Part shown: in pieces, positions 42,033 through 52,602 of the stretch
Numbering within the stretch: the stretch's first letter is position 1
How the letters are laid out: each line of letters opens with the position of its first letter
The notes under the pieces: generated by a model
Database searches by the model: none
Told to the model about the DNA's origin: nothing
Seen by the model: only the letters and a program-made list of their open reading frames with translations
Assembly: GCF_003269035.1 (NCBI RefSeq)
Contig: NZ_QLTK01000035.1
Location: forward strand, 1 to 64,000
Length of the DNA stretch: 64,000 nucleotides
Source: Paraburkholderia bryophila
GTDB taxonomy: Bacteria > Pseudomonadota > Gammaproteobacteria > Burkholderiales > Burkholderiaceae
Direction of reading: 5' to 3'
Translations under genes and position numbers: made by a program

Positions 42033-43952
42033 TCAAAGCAGATCGAGCCAACGACTCTCCGCGCGCATCAGATGCAGGCCACGGTGGAAGCGAGTATAGC
42101 CAACGCGATCGAAGAACTCCAAAAGCTGGATCGCGCGTTTTCGCCCCAGCCCGGTGACATCGCGAAACGGCGCAGCGGCTACCGTACCGCCATTCTTTCC
42201 AGCTTCAACGGCCGCAATCGCGGCCAGTTCACGGATAACGTCCTGGTGATAAAACAGATCACGCACGACCTGAAACAGTTCGCCTTGCCGCGCGAGCTTG
42301 CGCATCAGTAGTCGCATACGTTCTTCTGAAACGCCATGCATCGTTGCCAGATCGCGCACCCACGGAGGATCGAAGCGCCCCGCTTTCACCACAGGCAGCA
42401 CCGCTGCGGCGAGCGTTTGATCGGCGTCGTCGAGCGTCACTGCATGACCCGGCAGATGCAACCATGGCCCGCGTTTGACAATGTCCCCGCGTGCAGCCGC
42501 ATCGTCGACCAAGGCCCGCCACAGCGCATCGTCAACCAATGGCGCAGCGATACGCCGCAAACGCGATACGTCCGGACCGAATTCGTCCGGCGAACGCTCA
42601 TGGTACTGACCGAGCGATGTGATCAGCCGGTTCGCCAGCGCCCGCCAGGACGCCTCAGCTACCAGCAAGGCATCGTCGCCATGAAGCTCGACAGCGCGAG
42701 TGTCGCGCGGCCACGCAGAGGCAAGCGCGGCCGCAGGCCGCCCCGTCAACCGCTCCAGCAGCGAGCGCGACAACCCATATGGCGCTCTTGCAAACAGCGC
42801 GTCGAGCGTGCCGGTATCGAGCATGTTTTGAATGGCATCGAGCCACGCCAGCCGCTCAACCGAACGACGCTTACGCGACGGCGCAAACGGATCGAGCACC
42901 CGTCCACCGCCCACCGTGCGACTGGCCTGCGCGTTGCGCACCACGAACCGATCACCCGGCAGCGCACATACCGGCCGGTCGAACACGAGTTGCACGCGCG
43001 CCTGTTGACCCGCGCCGAGTGTTTCGCCATCGAGCAACGCAACATGTGCAACCTGATGCTGCGTGCCAAGATGAACATGCAGCGGCGCCCAATGCGCCAG
43101 ACTGCACGAAGCATCGGCGAGCAGATTCAACATGACGTCGACCCGCTCCGACGCTTGCGACAAACGCGGATCGACAATCCAGTCACCCCGTTCTATCGCA
43201 CTTTTCTCAATGCCAGCGAGATTCAACGCACAACGTTCGCCCGCTCGTCCGCGTTGTACCGGGCGATTCTGCGCGTGAATACTCCGCACACGCACCGGCT
43301 GATTCCTCGGCGCCAGCAGCATCGTATCGCCGACGCTCACGCTGCCCGACGCCACCGTCCCCGTCACGATCGTGCCTTGCCCGACCAACGTGAAGACGCG
43401 ATCCACCGCGAGACGAAACAGACCGTCGTCGCGTTTCATCTGCCACGCTGCGGCGGCCGCATGTAAATGCGCGTTCAACGCGGCCACGCCGATATCGTCG
43501 GGCCGCGTCGCGCAGGTTTCGAATATGGGCGCGTCCCGCAGTACGCTATCGCTCAGCAACGCGGTCACTTCATCTCGCACTTCGCGTAGACGCGGCTCAT
43601 CGACGCGATCGATCTTGGTCAACGCAACCGCACCGCGTTGAATGCCGAGCAATTCGATAATCGCCAGATGCTCGCGCGTCTGCGGCATGACACCGTCGTC
43701 GGCAGCGATCACGAGCAGCGCAAAGTCGATACCGCTCGCCCCGGCGGCCATGGTATGCACGAGCTTCTCGTGGCCCGGCACGTCGATCAGACCGAGCACT
43801 TCACCGTTTTCGAGCGGCACATAGGCGTAGCCCAACTCGATTGAAATGCCGCGCGCTTTCTCTTCCTTCAGACGATCCGTATCTACGCCCGACAGCGCCT
43901 TCACCAGACTCGTCTTGCCGTGGTCGATATGCCCTGCCGTACCGACGATCAT
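42033..43952 (-). CDS. selB: Selenocysteine-specific elongation factor
   Basis: GTPase of 639 residues that carries selenocysteyl-tRNA to the ribosome at UGA next to a SECIS hairpin. The N-terminal G domain has GHIDHGKTSLVKAL (7-20), DVPGHEKLVHTM and ALTKIDRV; EF-Tu-like domains II and III follow. The C-terminal ~230 residues contain winged-helix repeats that bind SECIS RNA, ending in the GGTVAAAPFRDVTGLGRKRA region. Its ATG overlaps the selA stop by 4 bases. Confidence 0.96.
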   Translation of the reverse strand: MIVGTAGHIDHGKTSLVKALSGVDTDRLKEEKARGISIELGYAYVPLENGEVLGLIDVPGHEKLVHTMAAGASGIDFALLVIAADDGVMPQTREHLAIIELLGIQRGAVALTKIDRVDEPRLREVRDEVTALLSDSVLRDAPIFETCATRPDDIGVAALNAHLHAAAAAWQMKRDDGLFRLAVDRVFTLVGQGTIVTGTVASGSVSVGDTMLLAPRNQPVRVRSIHAQNRPVQRGRAGERCALNLAGIEKSAIERGDWIVDPRLSQASERVDVMLNLLADASCSLAHWAPLHVHLGTQHQVAHVALLDGETLGAGQQARVQLVFDRPVCALPGDRFVVRNAQASRTVGGGRVLDPFAPSRKRRSVERLAWLDAIQNMLDTGTLDALFARAPYGLSRSLLERLTGRPAAALASAWPRDTRAVELHGDDALLVAEASWRALANRLITSLGQYHERSPDEFGPDVSRLRRIAAPLVDDALWRALVDDAAARGDIVKRGPWLHLPGHAVTLDDADQTLAAAVLPVVKAGRFDPPWVRDLATMHGVSEERMRLLMRKLARQGELFQVVRDLFYHQDVIRELAAIAAVEAGKNGGTVAAAPFRDVTGLGRKRAIQLLEFFDRVGYTRFHRGLHLMRAESRWLDLL

Positions 43953-45391
43953 GCGGGCGCGCTCTTCGGTTGTTCGATAAGTTGCCCGATCAATTCCCGT
44001 TCGTCGGCGGCTTCGAGACAGCGCAGATCGAGACGCAATGCGTCATCCGCGATACGGCCGATCACCGGCCGCGCCATCTCGCGCAGCAGTTTTTCCAATG
44101 CGAGCAACTGACGGCCGCCGCGCTTGCCGTCAGCGGTTCTGATCACGAGGCCGTAGCTCGGTAGCACGTCGACCGGCAAAGCGCCGCTACCGATCTGGCT
44201 GAACATCGGCTCGGCCAGCACCGCATAGCGCTCGCCGATCGCGCGCTGCAAGACGGGCTGCACACGCTCCGCGGCGAGCCGGATATCGTCGGCGACACGC
44301 GTGAGTAAGCGCAACGTGGTGAGCCGCTCGGCGAGTTTCTCCGGCGCGCGATACAGCTGCAAAACCGGCTCCAACGCAGCAAGCGTCAGCTTGCCGACAC
44401 GCAGCGCACGCTTGAGCGGATGCTTCTTGATCTTCGCGATCAGATCGCGCCGGCCGACGATCAACCCCGCCTGCGGCCCACCCAGCAATTTGTCTCCGCT
44501 GAACGTGACGAGATCCGCGCCCGCTTCGACGGTTTCGCGCACGGTCGTCTCTCGCGGCAAGCCCCATTGCCCCAGATCGACCAGCGTGCCGCTGCCCAGA
44601 TCCACCGCGACCGGCAGGCCGCGCGCATGCGCCAGCGACGCGATCGCGTCGACGCCGACCTCTTTGGTGAATCCGCTGATCGCGTAATTGCTCGCGTGGA
44701 CTTTCATCAGCAGCGCGGTGCGCGGGCCGATGGCTTCCTCGTAATCTTTCAGATGCGTGCGGTTCGTCGTGCCGACTTCGCGCAGCCTCGCGCCCGCACG
44801 ACTCATGATGTCGGGAATCCGGAACGCGCCGCCAATCTCGACGAGCTCGCCGCGCGACACGATCACTTCTTTCCTCGACGCCAACGCAGAGAGCGTGAGC
44901 AGCACCGCGGCCGCATTGTTATTGACCACGGTCGCCGCCTCGGCGCCGGTCAATTCGCCGATGAGTTCGTCGACCAGATCGTCGCGATCGCCACGCTTGC
45001 CCGAGTCGAGATCGAATTCGAGGTTGGCGGGCTGGGTGAGCGCTTTCATGACGGACTGCACCGCTTCATCCGGCAGCAGCGCACGGCCGAGATTGGTATG
45101 CAGCACCGTACCGGTCAGATTGAACACACTCTGCAAACGCGAGCGGTTGCGCCGCCGCAGCGAGGTATCGACCACGGCCTGCAAACGCGCGACGTCGAGT
45201 GCGCTCACCGACGCAGCGCCCGATTGCGCACTCGCACGCCAGTGGTCGAGCGCGTCGCGCAACGCCGCCACTACCTGGCTGCGGCCATACGCGTCCAGCA
45301 GCGCCGCGAACTCCGGCGACGCCATGACCTTCTCGACCGACGGCACGCGCGCCATGAGCGCCCGCAATTCGGAGCCGCTGACATCACTCAC
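43949..45391 (-). CDS. selA: L-seryl-tRNA(Sec) selenium transferase
   Basis: PLP enzyme of 480 residues turning seryl-tRNA-Sec into selenocysteyl-tRNA-Sec with selenophosphate. Start is the GTG at 45391 behind AAGGGG; the longer upstream frame runs antisense-like through fdhE. SelA motifs: LTGTVLHTNLGRALL (92-106), VVNNNAAAVLL and PLP Lys 301 in TFSGDKLLGGPQAG. It couples to selB by ATGA overlap. Confidence 0.96.
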   Translation of the reverse strand: MSDVSGSELRALMARVPSVEKVMASPEFAALLDAYGRSQVVAALRDALDHWRASAQSGAASVSALDVARLQAVVDTSLRRRNRSRLQSVFNLTGTVLHTNLGRALLPDEAVQSVMKALTQPANLEFDLDSGKRGDRDDLVDELIGELTGAEAATVVNNNAAAVLLTLSALASRKEVIVSRGELVEIGGAFRIPDIMSRAGARLREVGTTNRTHLKDYEEAIGPRTALLMKVHASNYAISGFTKEVGVDAIASLAHARGLPVAVDLGSGTLVDLGQWGLPRETTVRETVEAGADLVTFSGDKLLGGPQAGLIVGRRDLIAKIKKHPLKRALRVGKLTLAALEPVLQLYRAPEKLAERLTTLRLLTRVADDIRLAAERVQPVLQRAIGERYAVLAEPMFSQIGSGALPVDVLPSYGLVIRTADGKRGGRQLLALEKLLREMARPVIGRIADDALRLDLRCLEAADERELIGQLIEQPKSAPA

Positions 45392-45414
45392 GAAGCAATC
45401 CCCTTCTGGTCGTT

Positions 45415-46410
45415 CTAATCCGGCTTGCTGGAAGACTCGTCCGCGTGGTCGGCCTGTTCGGGCCACAGCCACGGATGCGGCGACGCGCGCCGGTAGCCCT
45501 CGGCACCCATCAGCAGATCCAGCGTGAGGCTGGCGAGATCGTCCGCGAACGGTTCGAAATCGTAGTCTTTCGACTGAATGCCGATCTTGCGATAAGTATG
45601 GCATTCGTCGCAGGATTCCGCCTTCAGGGCGGCATTTCGGGTCGCGGCTTCGCGCTCGGCTTCGTCGGCCTCGGGCGAACCCACCGCGTGATAGGCAATA
45701 CCCTTGGTCGAATCGCAATTCGAGCATTTCGTGCGGACCATGTGCCACTCGGTCGCGCACAGGCCGCATTGCAGATAACGGTAATTGTCATACGCGCCGC
45801 CCACGCGCACGAGACTCGCGACCGGATGCGATCCGCAAACAGGGCAGAGACCCAGGATATCGAGGTACGGCACCGCGCGCCTGTCGATGTCGGCGGCGAG
45901 ATCGGTCCATACCACCTGCAGCGCGGCCATGATGAACGGCGCGCTTGCCGGATCGACTTCGCCGAAACGCTGCGCGAAGATCGCATCGGCCTGCGCGTCG
46001 AGCGTGACGGGTTCGAGTGTGCGCAACTTGCCGATCAGCGCCGCGAGCGGCGGCGTTAGCGGACCCGCGCCTGCCACCTTGTCGAGCAACTGGCGCAGCA
46101 CGTCATGCCATGCCGGGTCGCGTACGCCGGAGAGCGCCGGAATCAGCGGCATGGAATGCTGCTGCGCGCTCGCAATCGACTCGGGGCTTGGCGGCCGCGC
46201 CTTGAAGCCCGTCATCACGGTTTGCTGCGCGTCGGCCAGCACGGCCATCAGGCGCAAATAACCGGCAATCGGATTGCTCCGCGCCGCCAGTTGGCGAAGA
46301 CGAGCAGCGCGCGCAGCGAACACCGCGAGCCGCTCCGGCGTACGAATACGCGGAATCGCAGTGTGATCGAGCGCTTCAATGTCGCCGGCTTCGAGAATAC
46401 GTTGGACCAC
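45415..46410 (-). CDS. fdhE: Formate dehydrogenase accessory protein FdhE
   Basis: Cytoplasmic maturation factor of 331 residues for exported formate dehydrogenases. Start is GTG 46410 with AGAGG 8 bases before. Four rubredoxin-like CxxC pairs are visible: CPVCGS, CGLC, CSNCDS and CDEC, which bind iron or zinc. FdhE supports cofactor insertion in the alpha subunit. It lies between the structural genes and selA. Confidence 0.94.
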   Translation of the reverse strand: MVQRILEAGDIEALDHTAIPRIRTPERLAVFAARAARLRQLAARSNPIAGYLRLMAVLADAQQTVMTGFKARPPSPESIASAQQHSMPLIPALSGVRDPAWHDVLRQLLDKVAGAGPLTPPLAALIGKLRTLEPVTLDAQADAIFAQRFGEVDPASAPFIMAALQVVWTDLAADIDRRAVPYLDILGLCPVCGSHPVASLVRVGGAYDNYRYLQCGLCATEWHMVRTKCSNCDSTKGIAYHAVGSPEADEAEREAATRNAALKAESCDECHTYRKIGIQSKDYDFEPFADDLASLTLDLLMGAEGYRRASPHPWLWPEQADHADESSSKPD

Positions 46411-46504
46411 AGTGTCGACCTCTAAAAACTGAAAAGCCGCCGCCGTTCATAGGAACCCAAGCGACGGCCCGGCGTGCGGCGCGCAACAACCCGCGCGGCT
46501 TGCT

Positions 46505-47167
46505 TCAATCCGACTTGCCGATGATGTCCTTGAACCAGTTCGGATGATGCTTTCTCGCCCAACCATACGTTACCGTGCCGCGCGTCATCGCACCGATCGA
46601 TCCTTTGATCCACAGCGCCGCATAGATATGCACGACGATCCCGACGATCAGCACGAACGCCGCGGCCGCATGCACCAGCGCCGCGAGGCGAATGATCTCG
46701 ATCGGGAAGTAGAACGAGAAATAGCGCCGCCAGATCACGATGCCGCTTGCCAGCAACAGCAGCAGGCACATCACCATGGTGAAAAATAGCAGCTTTTGGC
46801 CCGCGTTGTACTTACCGATGGCGGGGAGCTTTTCTTCGCGATTGTTCAGCACGTCGCCGATCTGCCTCATCCATTGAATGTCGGCGCGGTCGAGATAGTT
46901 GTGATGCCAGAAGCGCAGCGCAAGAATCAGGAACGACAGAAACATCACGCAGCCCACGAACGGATGCAGAATCCGCGTCCACTGCCCGCCACCGAAAATC
47001 GCGTACAGCCAGGACATGGCCGGATGAAACATCGCCAGCCCGGAGAGGGCGAGCAGCACGAAGCTGATCGCGGTGATCCAGTGATTCGTCCTCTCATTCG
47101 GCGTATAGCGTTCGATCAGGCTGTGGCCTTTGACGTCCCTCAACTCGCCTTGCTCACCGTGTTTCAT
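46505..47167 (-). CDS. fdoI: Formate dehydrogenase cytochrome b556 (gamma) subunit
   Basis: Inner-membrane subunit of 220 residues, start at ATG 47167, overlapping the beta gene by 14 bases. Four membrane helices with haem-ligand histidines (NHWITAISFVLLALSGLAMF, ILHPFVGCVMF, VHAAAAFVLIVGIVVHIYAA). It takes electrons from the beta subunit to haem b and quinone. Cannot tell FdoI from FdnI by eye. Confidence 0.93.
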   Translation of the reverse strand: MKHGEQGELRDVKGHSLIERYTPNERTNHWITAISFVLLALSGLAMFHPAMSWLYAIFGGGQWTRILHPFVGCVMFLSFLILALRFWHHNYLDRADIQWMRQIGDVLNNREEKLPAIGKYNAGQKLLFFTMVMCLLLLLASGIVIWRRYFSFYFPIEIIRLAALVHAAAAFVLIVGIVVHIYAALWIKGSIGAMTRGTVTYGWARKHHPNWFKDIIGKSD

Positions 47168-48086
47168 CGGGCGCCTCCTGAGAACGGCGTGCTTCGTCGG
47201 CTTCGTGCTGGGCCTCGGCTTCGTCCGCCTCGGACACCTCGTTCGGACCGATCCGCGTGTAGTGGAAGAAGCCGGCCAGCGCCGCGAACGCAATGCCGGC
47301 CAACGCCAGCGGCTTCGCGAGCCCCTTCCACAGGTAAACCATCACGCTGATCTTCGGGTTGAGCGGCAGGCCGTGATACAGCGTCGGCTTGTCGGCATGA
47401 TGCAGCACGTACATCACATGCGTACCGCCCACACCGGCGGGATCGTACAGACCGGCGTTCTGAAAACCGCGCTCTTTCAGATCCTCGATACGATCCGAGG
47501 CCTGCTGTTTCATGTCTTCTTTGGTGCCGAACATGATCGCGCCGGTCGGGCACGTCTTCACACACGCCGGTTCCTGACCGACCGCCACGCGATCCGAACA
47601 TAGCGTGCACTTGTACGCCCGATTGTCCTGCTTCGAGATACGAGGCACGTTGAATGGGCAACCGGTCACGCAATACCCGCAGCCAATGCAGTTCTCCTCG
47701 TGGAAATCCACAATGCCGTTCGTGTACTGCACGATCGCACCCGGCGACGGACACGCCTTCAGACAGCCGGGATCCTCGCAATGCATGCAGCCGTCCTTGC
47801 GGATCAGCCACGAGAGATCGCCTGCCTCGTTTTCGTATTCGGAGAACCGCATGACGGTCCACGAATGCTCGCTCAGATCGCGCGGGTTATCGTAGACACC
47901 GGTGGTAATGCCGATCTCGTCGCGCAGATCGTTCCATTCCATGCAGGCCGTCTGACACGCCTTGCAGCCAATGCACTTCGACACATCGATGAGCTTGGCG
48001 ACCGTGCCCGTCACCGGTACACGCGCTTGCGGTTCGGGCAAGGTCGTGGCCGACAGGCGTTTGATATCGAGGGATTGAAGTGCCAT
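47154..48086 (-). CDS. fdoH: Formate dehydrogenase iron-sulfur (beta) subunit
   Basis: Protein of 310 residues with four 4Fe-4S cluster motifs (CIGCKACQTACMEWN, CMHCEDPGCLKACP, CIGCGYCVTGCP, CTLCSDR followed by CVKTCP). A C-terminal membrane helix (LALAGIAFAALAGFFHYT) anchors it at the periplasmic face. It passes electrons from the molybdenum/tungsten site of the alpha subunit to cytochrome b. It starts 9 bases behind the alpha gene. Confidence 0.95.
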   Translation of the reverse strand: MALQSLDIKRLSATTLPEPQARVPVTGTVAKLIDVSKCIGCKACQTACMEWNDLRDEIGITTGVYDNPRDLSEHSWTVMRFSEYENEAGDLSWLIRKDGCMHCEDPGCLKACPSPGAIVQYTNGIVDFHEENCIGCGYCVTGCPFNVPRISKQDNRAYKCTLCSDRVAVGQEPACVKTCPTGAIMFGTKEDMKQQASDRIEDLKERGFQNAGLYDPAGVGGTHVMYVLHHADKPTLYHGLPLNPKISVMVYLWKGLAKPLALAGIAFAALAGFFHYTRIGPNEVSEADEAEAQHEADEARRSQEAPDETR

Positions 48087-48095
48087 CTCTGATCC

Positions 48096-51000
48096 TTATG
48101 CCTTTTCGACCTTGACGAGGAACGACTTGAATTCAGGTGTTTGCGAATTCCCATCGCCTACGGAAGGCGTCAGCGTATTGACGAGATAGCCCGGTTTCGC
48201 GAGGCCCTTAAAGCCCCAGTGCAGCGGCAGGCCGACGGTCTGGACTTTCTTGCCTTCGATCATCAGCGGTTTGATCCGCTTGGTAACGAGCGCCACGGCA
48301 ATGATGTAACCGCGGTTGGACGACACCTTGACGCGATCGCCCGCGACTACGCCGACCTCTTTCGCCAGATCTTCGCCGATCTCCACGAACTGCTGCGGCT
48401 GCACGATCGCATTCAAGCGCGCGTGCTTGGTCCAATAGTGAAAGTGTTCAGTCAGACGATATGTGGTCGCCGTATGCGGGAAGTTCTCGTGCGAGCCGAA
48501 CGCGGCGCGGTCGTCCGGGAATACACGTGCCGCCGGATTGCTGACCACCGCTTTGTTCTGCGGGTGCAGCGGGTTGTAGCCGAGCGGCGTTTCGAACGGC
48601 TCGTAGTGCTCGGGGAACGGACCTTCCACCAGACCGTCGCGCGAGAAGAAACGCGCCACGCCCTCCGGATTCATGATGAACGGGTTCATGCCGTTCTCCG
48701 GCGGCTCGTCCGCCTTGAAGTCGGGAATGTCGGGCCCCGTCCACACCGTGCCGTTCCACGCGATCAACTTGCGGGTGGGATCGAACGGCTTGCCGCTGAC
48801 GTCGCACGAAGCGCGGTTGTACAGAATCCGCCGGTTGGCCGGCCACGCCCATGCCCAGTTCAGCGTGTTGCCTATTCCCGTCGGGTCGGAGTTGTCGCGC
48901 CGGCCCATCTGATTGCCCGCCTGGGTCCATGCGCCGCAGAAAATCCAGCAACCGCTCGCGGTGCTGCCGTCGTCGCGCAACTGCGCGAAGCCCGACAACT
49001 GCTCGCCTTTCCTGACGAGTAGCTTGGTGGGGTCTTTGGGATCGGTGAGGTCGGCGAGCGCCTTGCCGCTGAACTCCATGGCGATCTCGTCCGGCGTCGG
49101 GCTTTCCGGGTTGGCATAAGGCCAACTCATCTTCAGGATCGGATCGGGATACTTGCCGCCGTCCTTTCGATAGGCCTCGCGCATGCGCAGCCACAGCCCG
49201 GACATGATCTCAAGGTCGCTCTTCGCTTCGCCCGGCCCGTCCGCGCCTTGCCAATGCCATTGCAGCACGCGGCTCGAACTTACCAGCGAGCCGCGCTCTT
49301 CCGCGAAACAGGTGGTCGGCAAACGGAATACTTCCGTTTGAATCGACTTCGGGTCCACGTCGTTGAATTCGCCGAAGTTCTTCCAGAACTCCGACGTTTC
49401 AGTCGCAAGCGGATCCATCACGACGAGCCACTTCAGTTTGGCCAGACTCGCGCCGATCTTTGCCTTGTTCGGCGCCGCGGCGAGCGGGTTGAAGCCCTGC
49501 GCCACGTAGCCGTTCATCTTGCCTTGATTCATCAGTTCGAAGGCTTGCAGCAGGTCGTACGATTTGTCGAGCTTAGGCAGATAGTCGAAGCCGAAATGAT
49601 TCTCGGCGGTTGCATTATCGCCCCACCAGGACTTCATGAAACTGACGTGAAACGCGCGATAGTTGCGCCAGTAGCTCAACTGATTCGGCCGCAACGGCTG
49701 GGTGGCGCGCTTGGCGATGAACGCGTCGAAGTCCTGCTCGTCTTCCATCGGCAACGTCATATAGCCCGGCAACAGGTTCGACATCAGGCCGAGGTCGGTC
49801 AACCCCTGAATGTTCGAATGCCCGCGCAGCGCGTTCATGCCGCCGCCCGCAATGCCGATGTTGCCCAGCAGCAATTGCACCATTGCGCCGGTGCGAATGA
49901 TCTGCGCGCCGACCGAATGATGCGTCCAGCCGAGCGCATACAGCACGGTGCCGGCGCGTCCCGGCACGGCTGTGGAGGCCAGCATCTCGCACACCTTGAG
50001 GAACTTGTCCTTCGGCGTGCCGCAAGTACTCTCCACCTGCTCCGGTGTATAGCGCGCGTAGTGCTGCTTTAGCAACTGATAAACGCAGCGCGGGTTTTGC
50101 AAGGTCGGATCGACTTTGGCGAAGCCGTCGTCGCCGCGTTCGTAGTCCCACGAACTCTGGTCGTATTTGCGCTTGTCGGCGTCGTAGCCGGAATACAGTC
50201 CGTCTGCAAACGAAAAATCTTCACGAACGATGAACGACATGTCCGTGTAATTCTTCACGTACTCGTGCTGGATCTTGTCGTTCGTGAGCAGATAGTTGAT
50301 CACCCCGCCGAGGAACACGATGTCCGAGCCGGTTCGAATCTGCGCGTAATAGTCCGCGACCGAAGCCGTGCGCGTAAAGCGCGGATCGACCACGATCAGT
50401 CTGGCCTTGCGGTGCGCCTTCGCTTCAGTGACCCACTTGAAACCGCACGGGTGCGCCTCGGCCGCATTGCCGCCCATCACGAGAATCACGTCCGCGTTCT
50501 TGATGTCGACCCAATGGTTCGTCATCGCTCCACGGCCAAACGTCGGGGCAAGACCTGCCACCGTCGGGCCGTGTCAGACACGCGCCTGATTGTCGAACGC
50601 CAGCATGCCGAGACTGCGGGCAGTCTTGTGCGTCAGATAACCCACTTCATTGCTGCCGGCAGAGGCCGCAAGCATGCCGGTGGTCAACCATCGGTTGACC
50701 TTCTTGCCGTCTTCCGTCGTTTCGACGAAGTTGGCGTCGCGGTCTTGCTTCATCAGTTTCGCGATGCGATCGAGCGCGTCTTCCCAGGAAATACGCGTCC
50801 ACTCATTCGCGCCGGCCGCACGATACTCGGGATACTTCAGACGGCTGGGACTATGAATGAAGTCGATCAGACTCGCGCCCTTCGGGCACAACGTGCCGCG
50901 ATTGACCGGATGATCGGGATCGCCTTCGATATGAATGATGCTGGACCTGGCGTTCTTGGCGCCGTCGCCGAGTCCGTACATCAGGATGCCGCAACCTACC

Positions 51001-51164
51001 GAGCAATACGGGCAGGTGTTGCGGGTTTCAGTGGTACGCGACAACTTGTACTGACGGACTTCCGCCAACGCGGGTGCGGGCGAGAAGCCCAACAGGGCAA
51101 GACTCGATCCGGCTAGCGTGGTGGCGGACACCTTCAGGAATTGTCGCCGGGACATGTGGGGCAT
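48096..51164 (-). CDS. fdoG: Formate dehydrogenase alpha subunit, selenoprotein
   Basis: Catalytic subunit of 1022 residues oxidising formate to CO2 in the periplasm. Tat signal MSRRQFLKVSATTLAGSS, 4Fe-4S site CPYCSVGCG with downstream CPKG, and an in-frame TGA at 50574-50576 giving Sec at residue 197 within ARV-U-HGPTVAGL. This is the conserved Sec position of E. coli FdnG/FdoG, and a SECIS hairpin follows, so it is a recoded codon rather than a broken gene. Start at ATG 51164, with GAGG 7 bases before. Confidence 0.96.
50530..50576 (-). promoter_or_regulatory. SECIS element for the fdoG UGA
   Basis: Immediately behind the TGA (minus strand) the sequence CACGGCC ... GGCCGTG closes an outer stem and GGCA-GGTCT-TGCC forms the apical hairpin. 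The GGUCU apical loop is the SelB-binding signature also found in E. coli fdhF and fdnG. Confidence 0.85.
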
Positions 51165-51199
51165 GTATCGGCCTCGGCTCTTTTTGGGATCCTGAGTTG

Positions 51200-51205
51200 A
51201 TTATA
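51200..51205 (-). promoter_or_regulatory. Consensus -10 box upstream of fdoG
   Basis: A perfect minus-strand TATAAT lies 36 bp upstream of the fdoG start. No convincing -35 box is found 16-18 bp before it, which is compatible with an activator-dependent promoter. Confidence 0.4.
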
Positions 51206-51382
51206 GGGGCGGAAATAGCGTCGTGCTTCATATCTTGCCCGATTGAATACATTGTCAAATATGAAACCACATAGCCGATTCAATGAAACGATAACGCTGC
51301 CGTGCTGCTGGCCACGCTCAAGACCCTGCGCCCGAACTACCCGCATAATGCGGTCATTCCCAGTCCGAGTTTCAGCACCGCC

Positions 51383-52447
51383 ATGACCGATAACGCCACG
51401 CCCGCAACCCAGTCGCCCCGCTTGACCAGCCTGTCGCACGGCGGCGGCTGCGGCTGCAAGATCGCCCCCGGCCTGCTCGCCGACCTGCTCAAGCGCAGCG
51501 CACCGCTGCCGTTCTTCCCGGACCTGCTGGTCGGCAACGATACCGCCGACGACGCCGCCGTCTACAAGCTCAACGACGAGCAGGCGATCGTCGCGACCAC
51601 AGACTTCTTCATGCCGATCGTCGACGACCCGTTCGACTTCGGCCGGATCGCCGCCACCAATGCGCTGTCCGACGTCTACGCGATGGGCGGCAAGCCGATC
51701 ATGGCGCTGGCCATCGTCGGCATGCCGATCAACGTGTTGCCGCACGACGTGATCGCGGCCGTGCTGAAAGGCGGCGAGTCGGTCTGCGCCGAAGCCGGCA
51801 TTCCGCTCGCCGGCGGCCATTCGATCGATTCGGTCGAGCCGATCTACGGACTCGTCGCGCTGGGCGTGGTCGATCCGAAGCGCGTCAAGCGCAATGCCGG
51901 CGCGCAGGCCGGCGACGTGCTGATTCTGGGCAAACCATTGGGCGTCGGCATTCTCTCGGCGGCGCTGAAAAAAGACCGGCTCGATGCCGCCGGTTACGCC
52001 GCGATGATCGGCGCCACCACCAAACTCAATCGCCCGGGCGCCGAACTGGCGAAGCTGGACGGTGTGCATGCGCTGACGGACATCACCGGCTTCGGCCTGC
52101 TCGGCCACACGCTGGAATTGGCACGCGGCTCGCGGCTGACGGCTCGCGTGCGCTACGCCGATCTGCCGTGGTTGCCGGACGTGCTTACATTCGCGGAAGC
52201 CGGCATTTTTACCGGCGCCTCGGGTCGCAATTGGGACGCGTATGGGCAAAACGTCGTGTTGCCGTCCTCGTTGCCGGCAACGGCGCGCACCTTGCTGACC
52301 GATCCGCAAACCTCGGGTGGGTTGCTGGTGTCGTGCGCACCGGAAAGCGTCGACGAGGTGCTCGCGCTGTTCCGCGCCGACGGTTTCAGCGACGCGCGCG
52401 CGATCGGTGAGATGGTGGGCGGCGAAGGCCGCGTCGAAATCGTTTAA
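51383..52447 (+). CDS. selD: Selenide, water dikinase (selenophosphate synthase)
   Basis: Protein of 354 residues making selenophosphate from selenide and ATP. Start at ATG 51383. The catalytic loop GGGCGCKIAP has Cys 23 where some homologues carry Sec, so it is Cys-type; the TTDFFMPIVDDPFDFGRIAATNAL and GGHSIDSVEPIYGL regions bind ATP and metal. It is divergent from fdoG and supplies both SelA and SelU. Confidence 0.95.
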   Translation: MTDNATPATQSPRLTSLSHGGGCGCKIAPGLLADLLKRSAPLPFFPDLLVGNDTADDAAVYKLNDEQAIVATTDFFMPIVDDPFDFGRIAATNALSDVYAMGGKPIMALAIVGMPINVLPHDVIAAVLKGGESVCAEAGIPLAGGHSIDSVEPIYGLVALGVVDPKRVKRNAGAQAGDVLILGKPLGVGILSAALKKDRLDAAGYAAMIGATTKLNRPGAELAKLDGVHALTDITGFGLLGHTLELARGSRLTARVRYADLPWLPDVLTFAEAGIFTGASGRNWDAYGQNVVLPSSLPATARTLLTDPQTSGGLLVSCAPESVDEVLALFRADGFSDARAIGEMVGGEGRVEIV

Positions 52448-52602
52448 GGCCGGCGGCCGGCACACGCGATAGCGCGGCGCAAGGGTCAATCGACTGAAGA
52501 TCCCCAGACGAGTCCTGGACGCAGGCCTGATCGGCCGCCTGCCAGCTTTGGCGGCGCATGCGATAATTTCAGCCTTCCGCCGCGCCACCCTGTCCGTTCC
52601 CC

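Noticed and set aside
43949..45769. Longer SelA start at 45769
   Set aside because: The extra 126 codons run over the fdhE gene and lack SelA features; GTG 45391 has a proper ribosome-binding site and gives family length.
50574..50576. In-frame TGA suggesting a broken formate dehydrogenase gene
   Set aside because: TGA is at the conserved Sec position, is followed by a SECIS hairpin with a GGUCU loop, and the full Sec machinery is next to it, so it is recoded.
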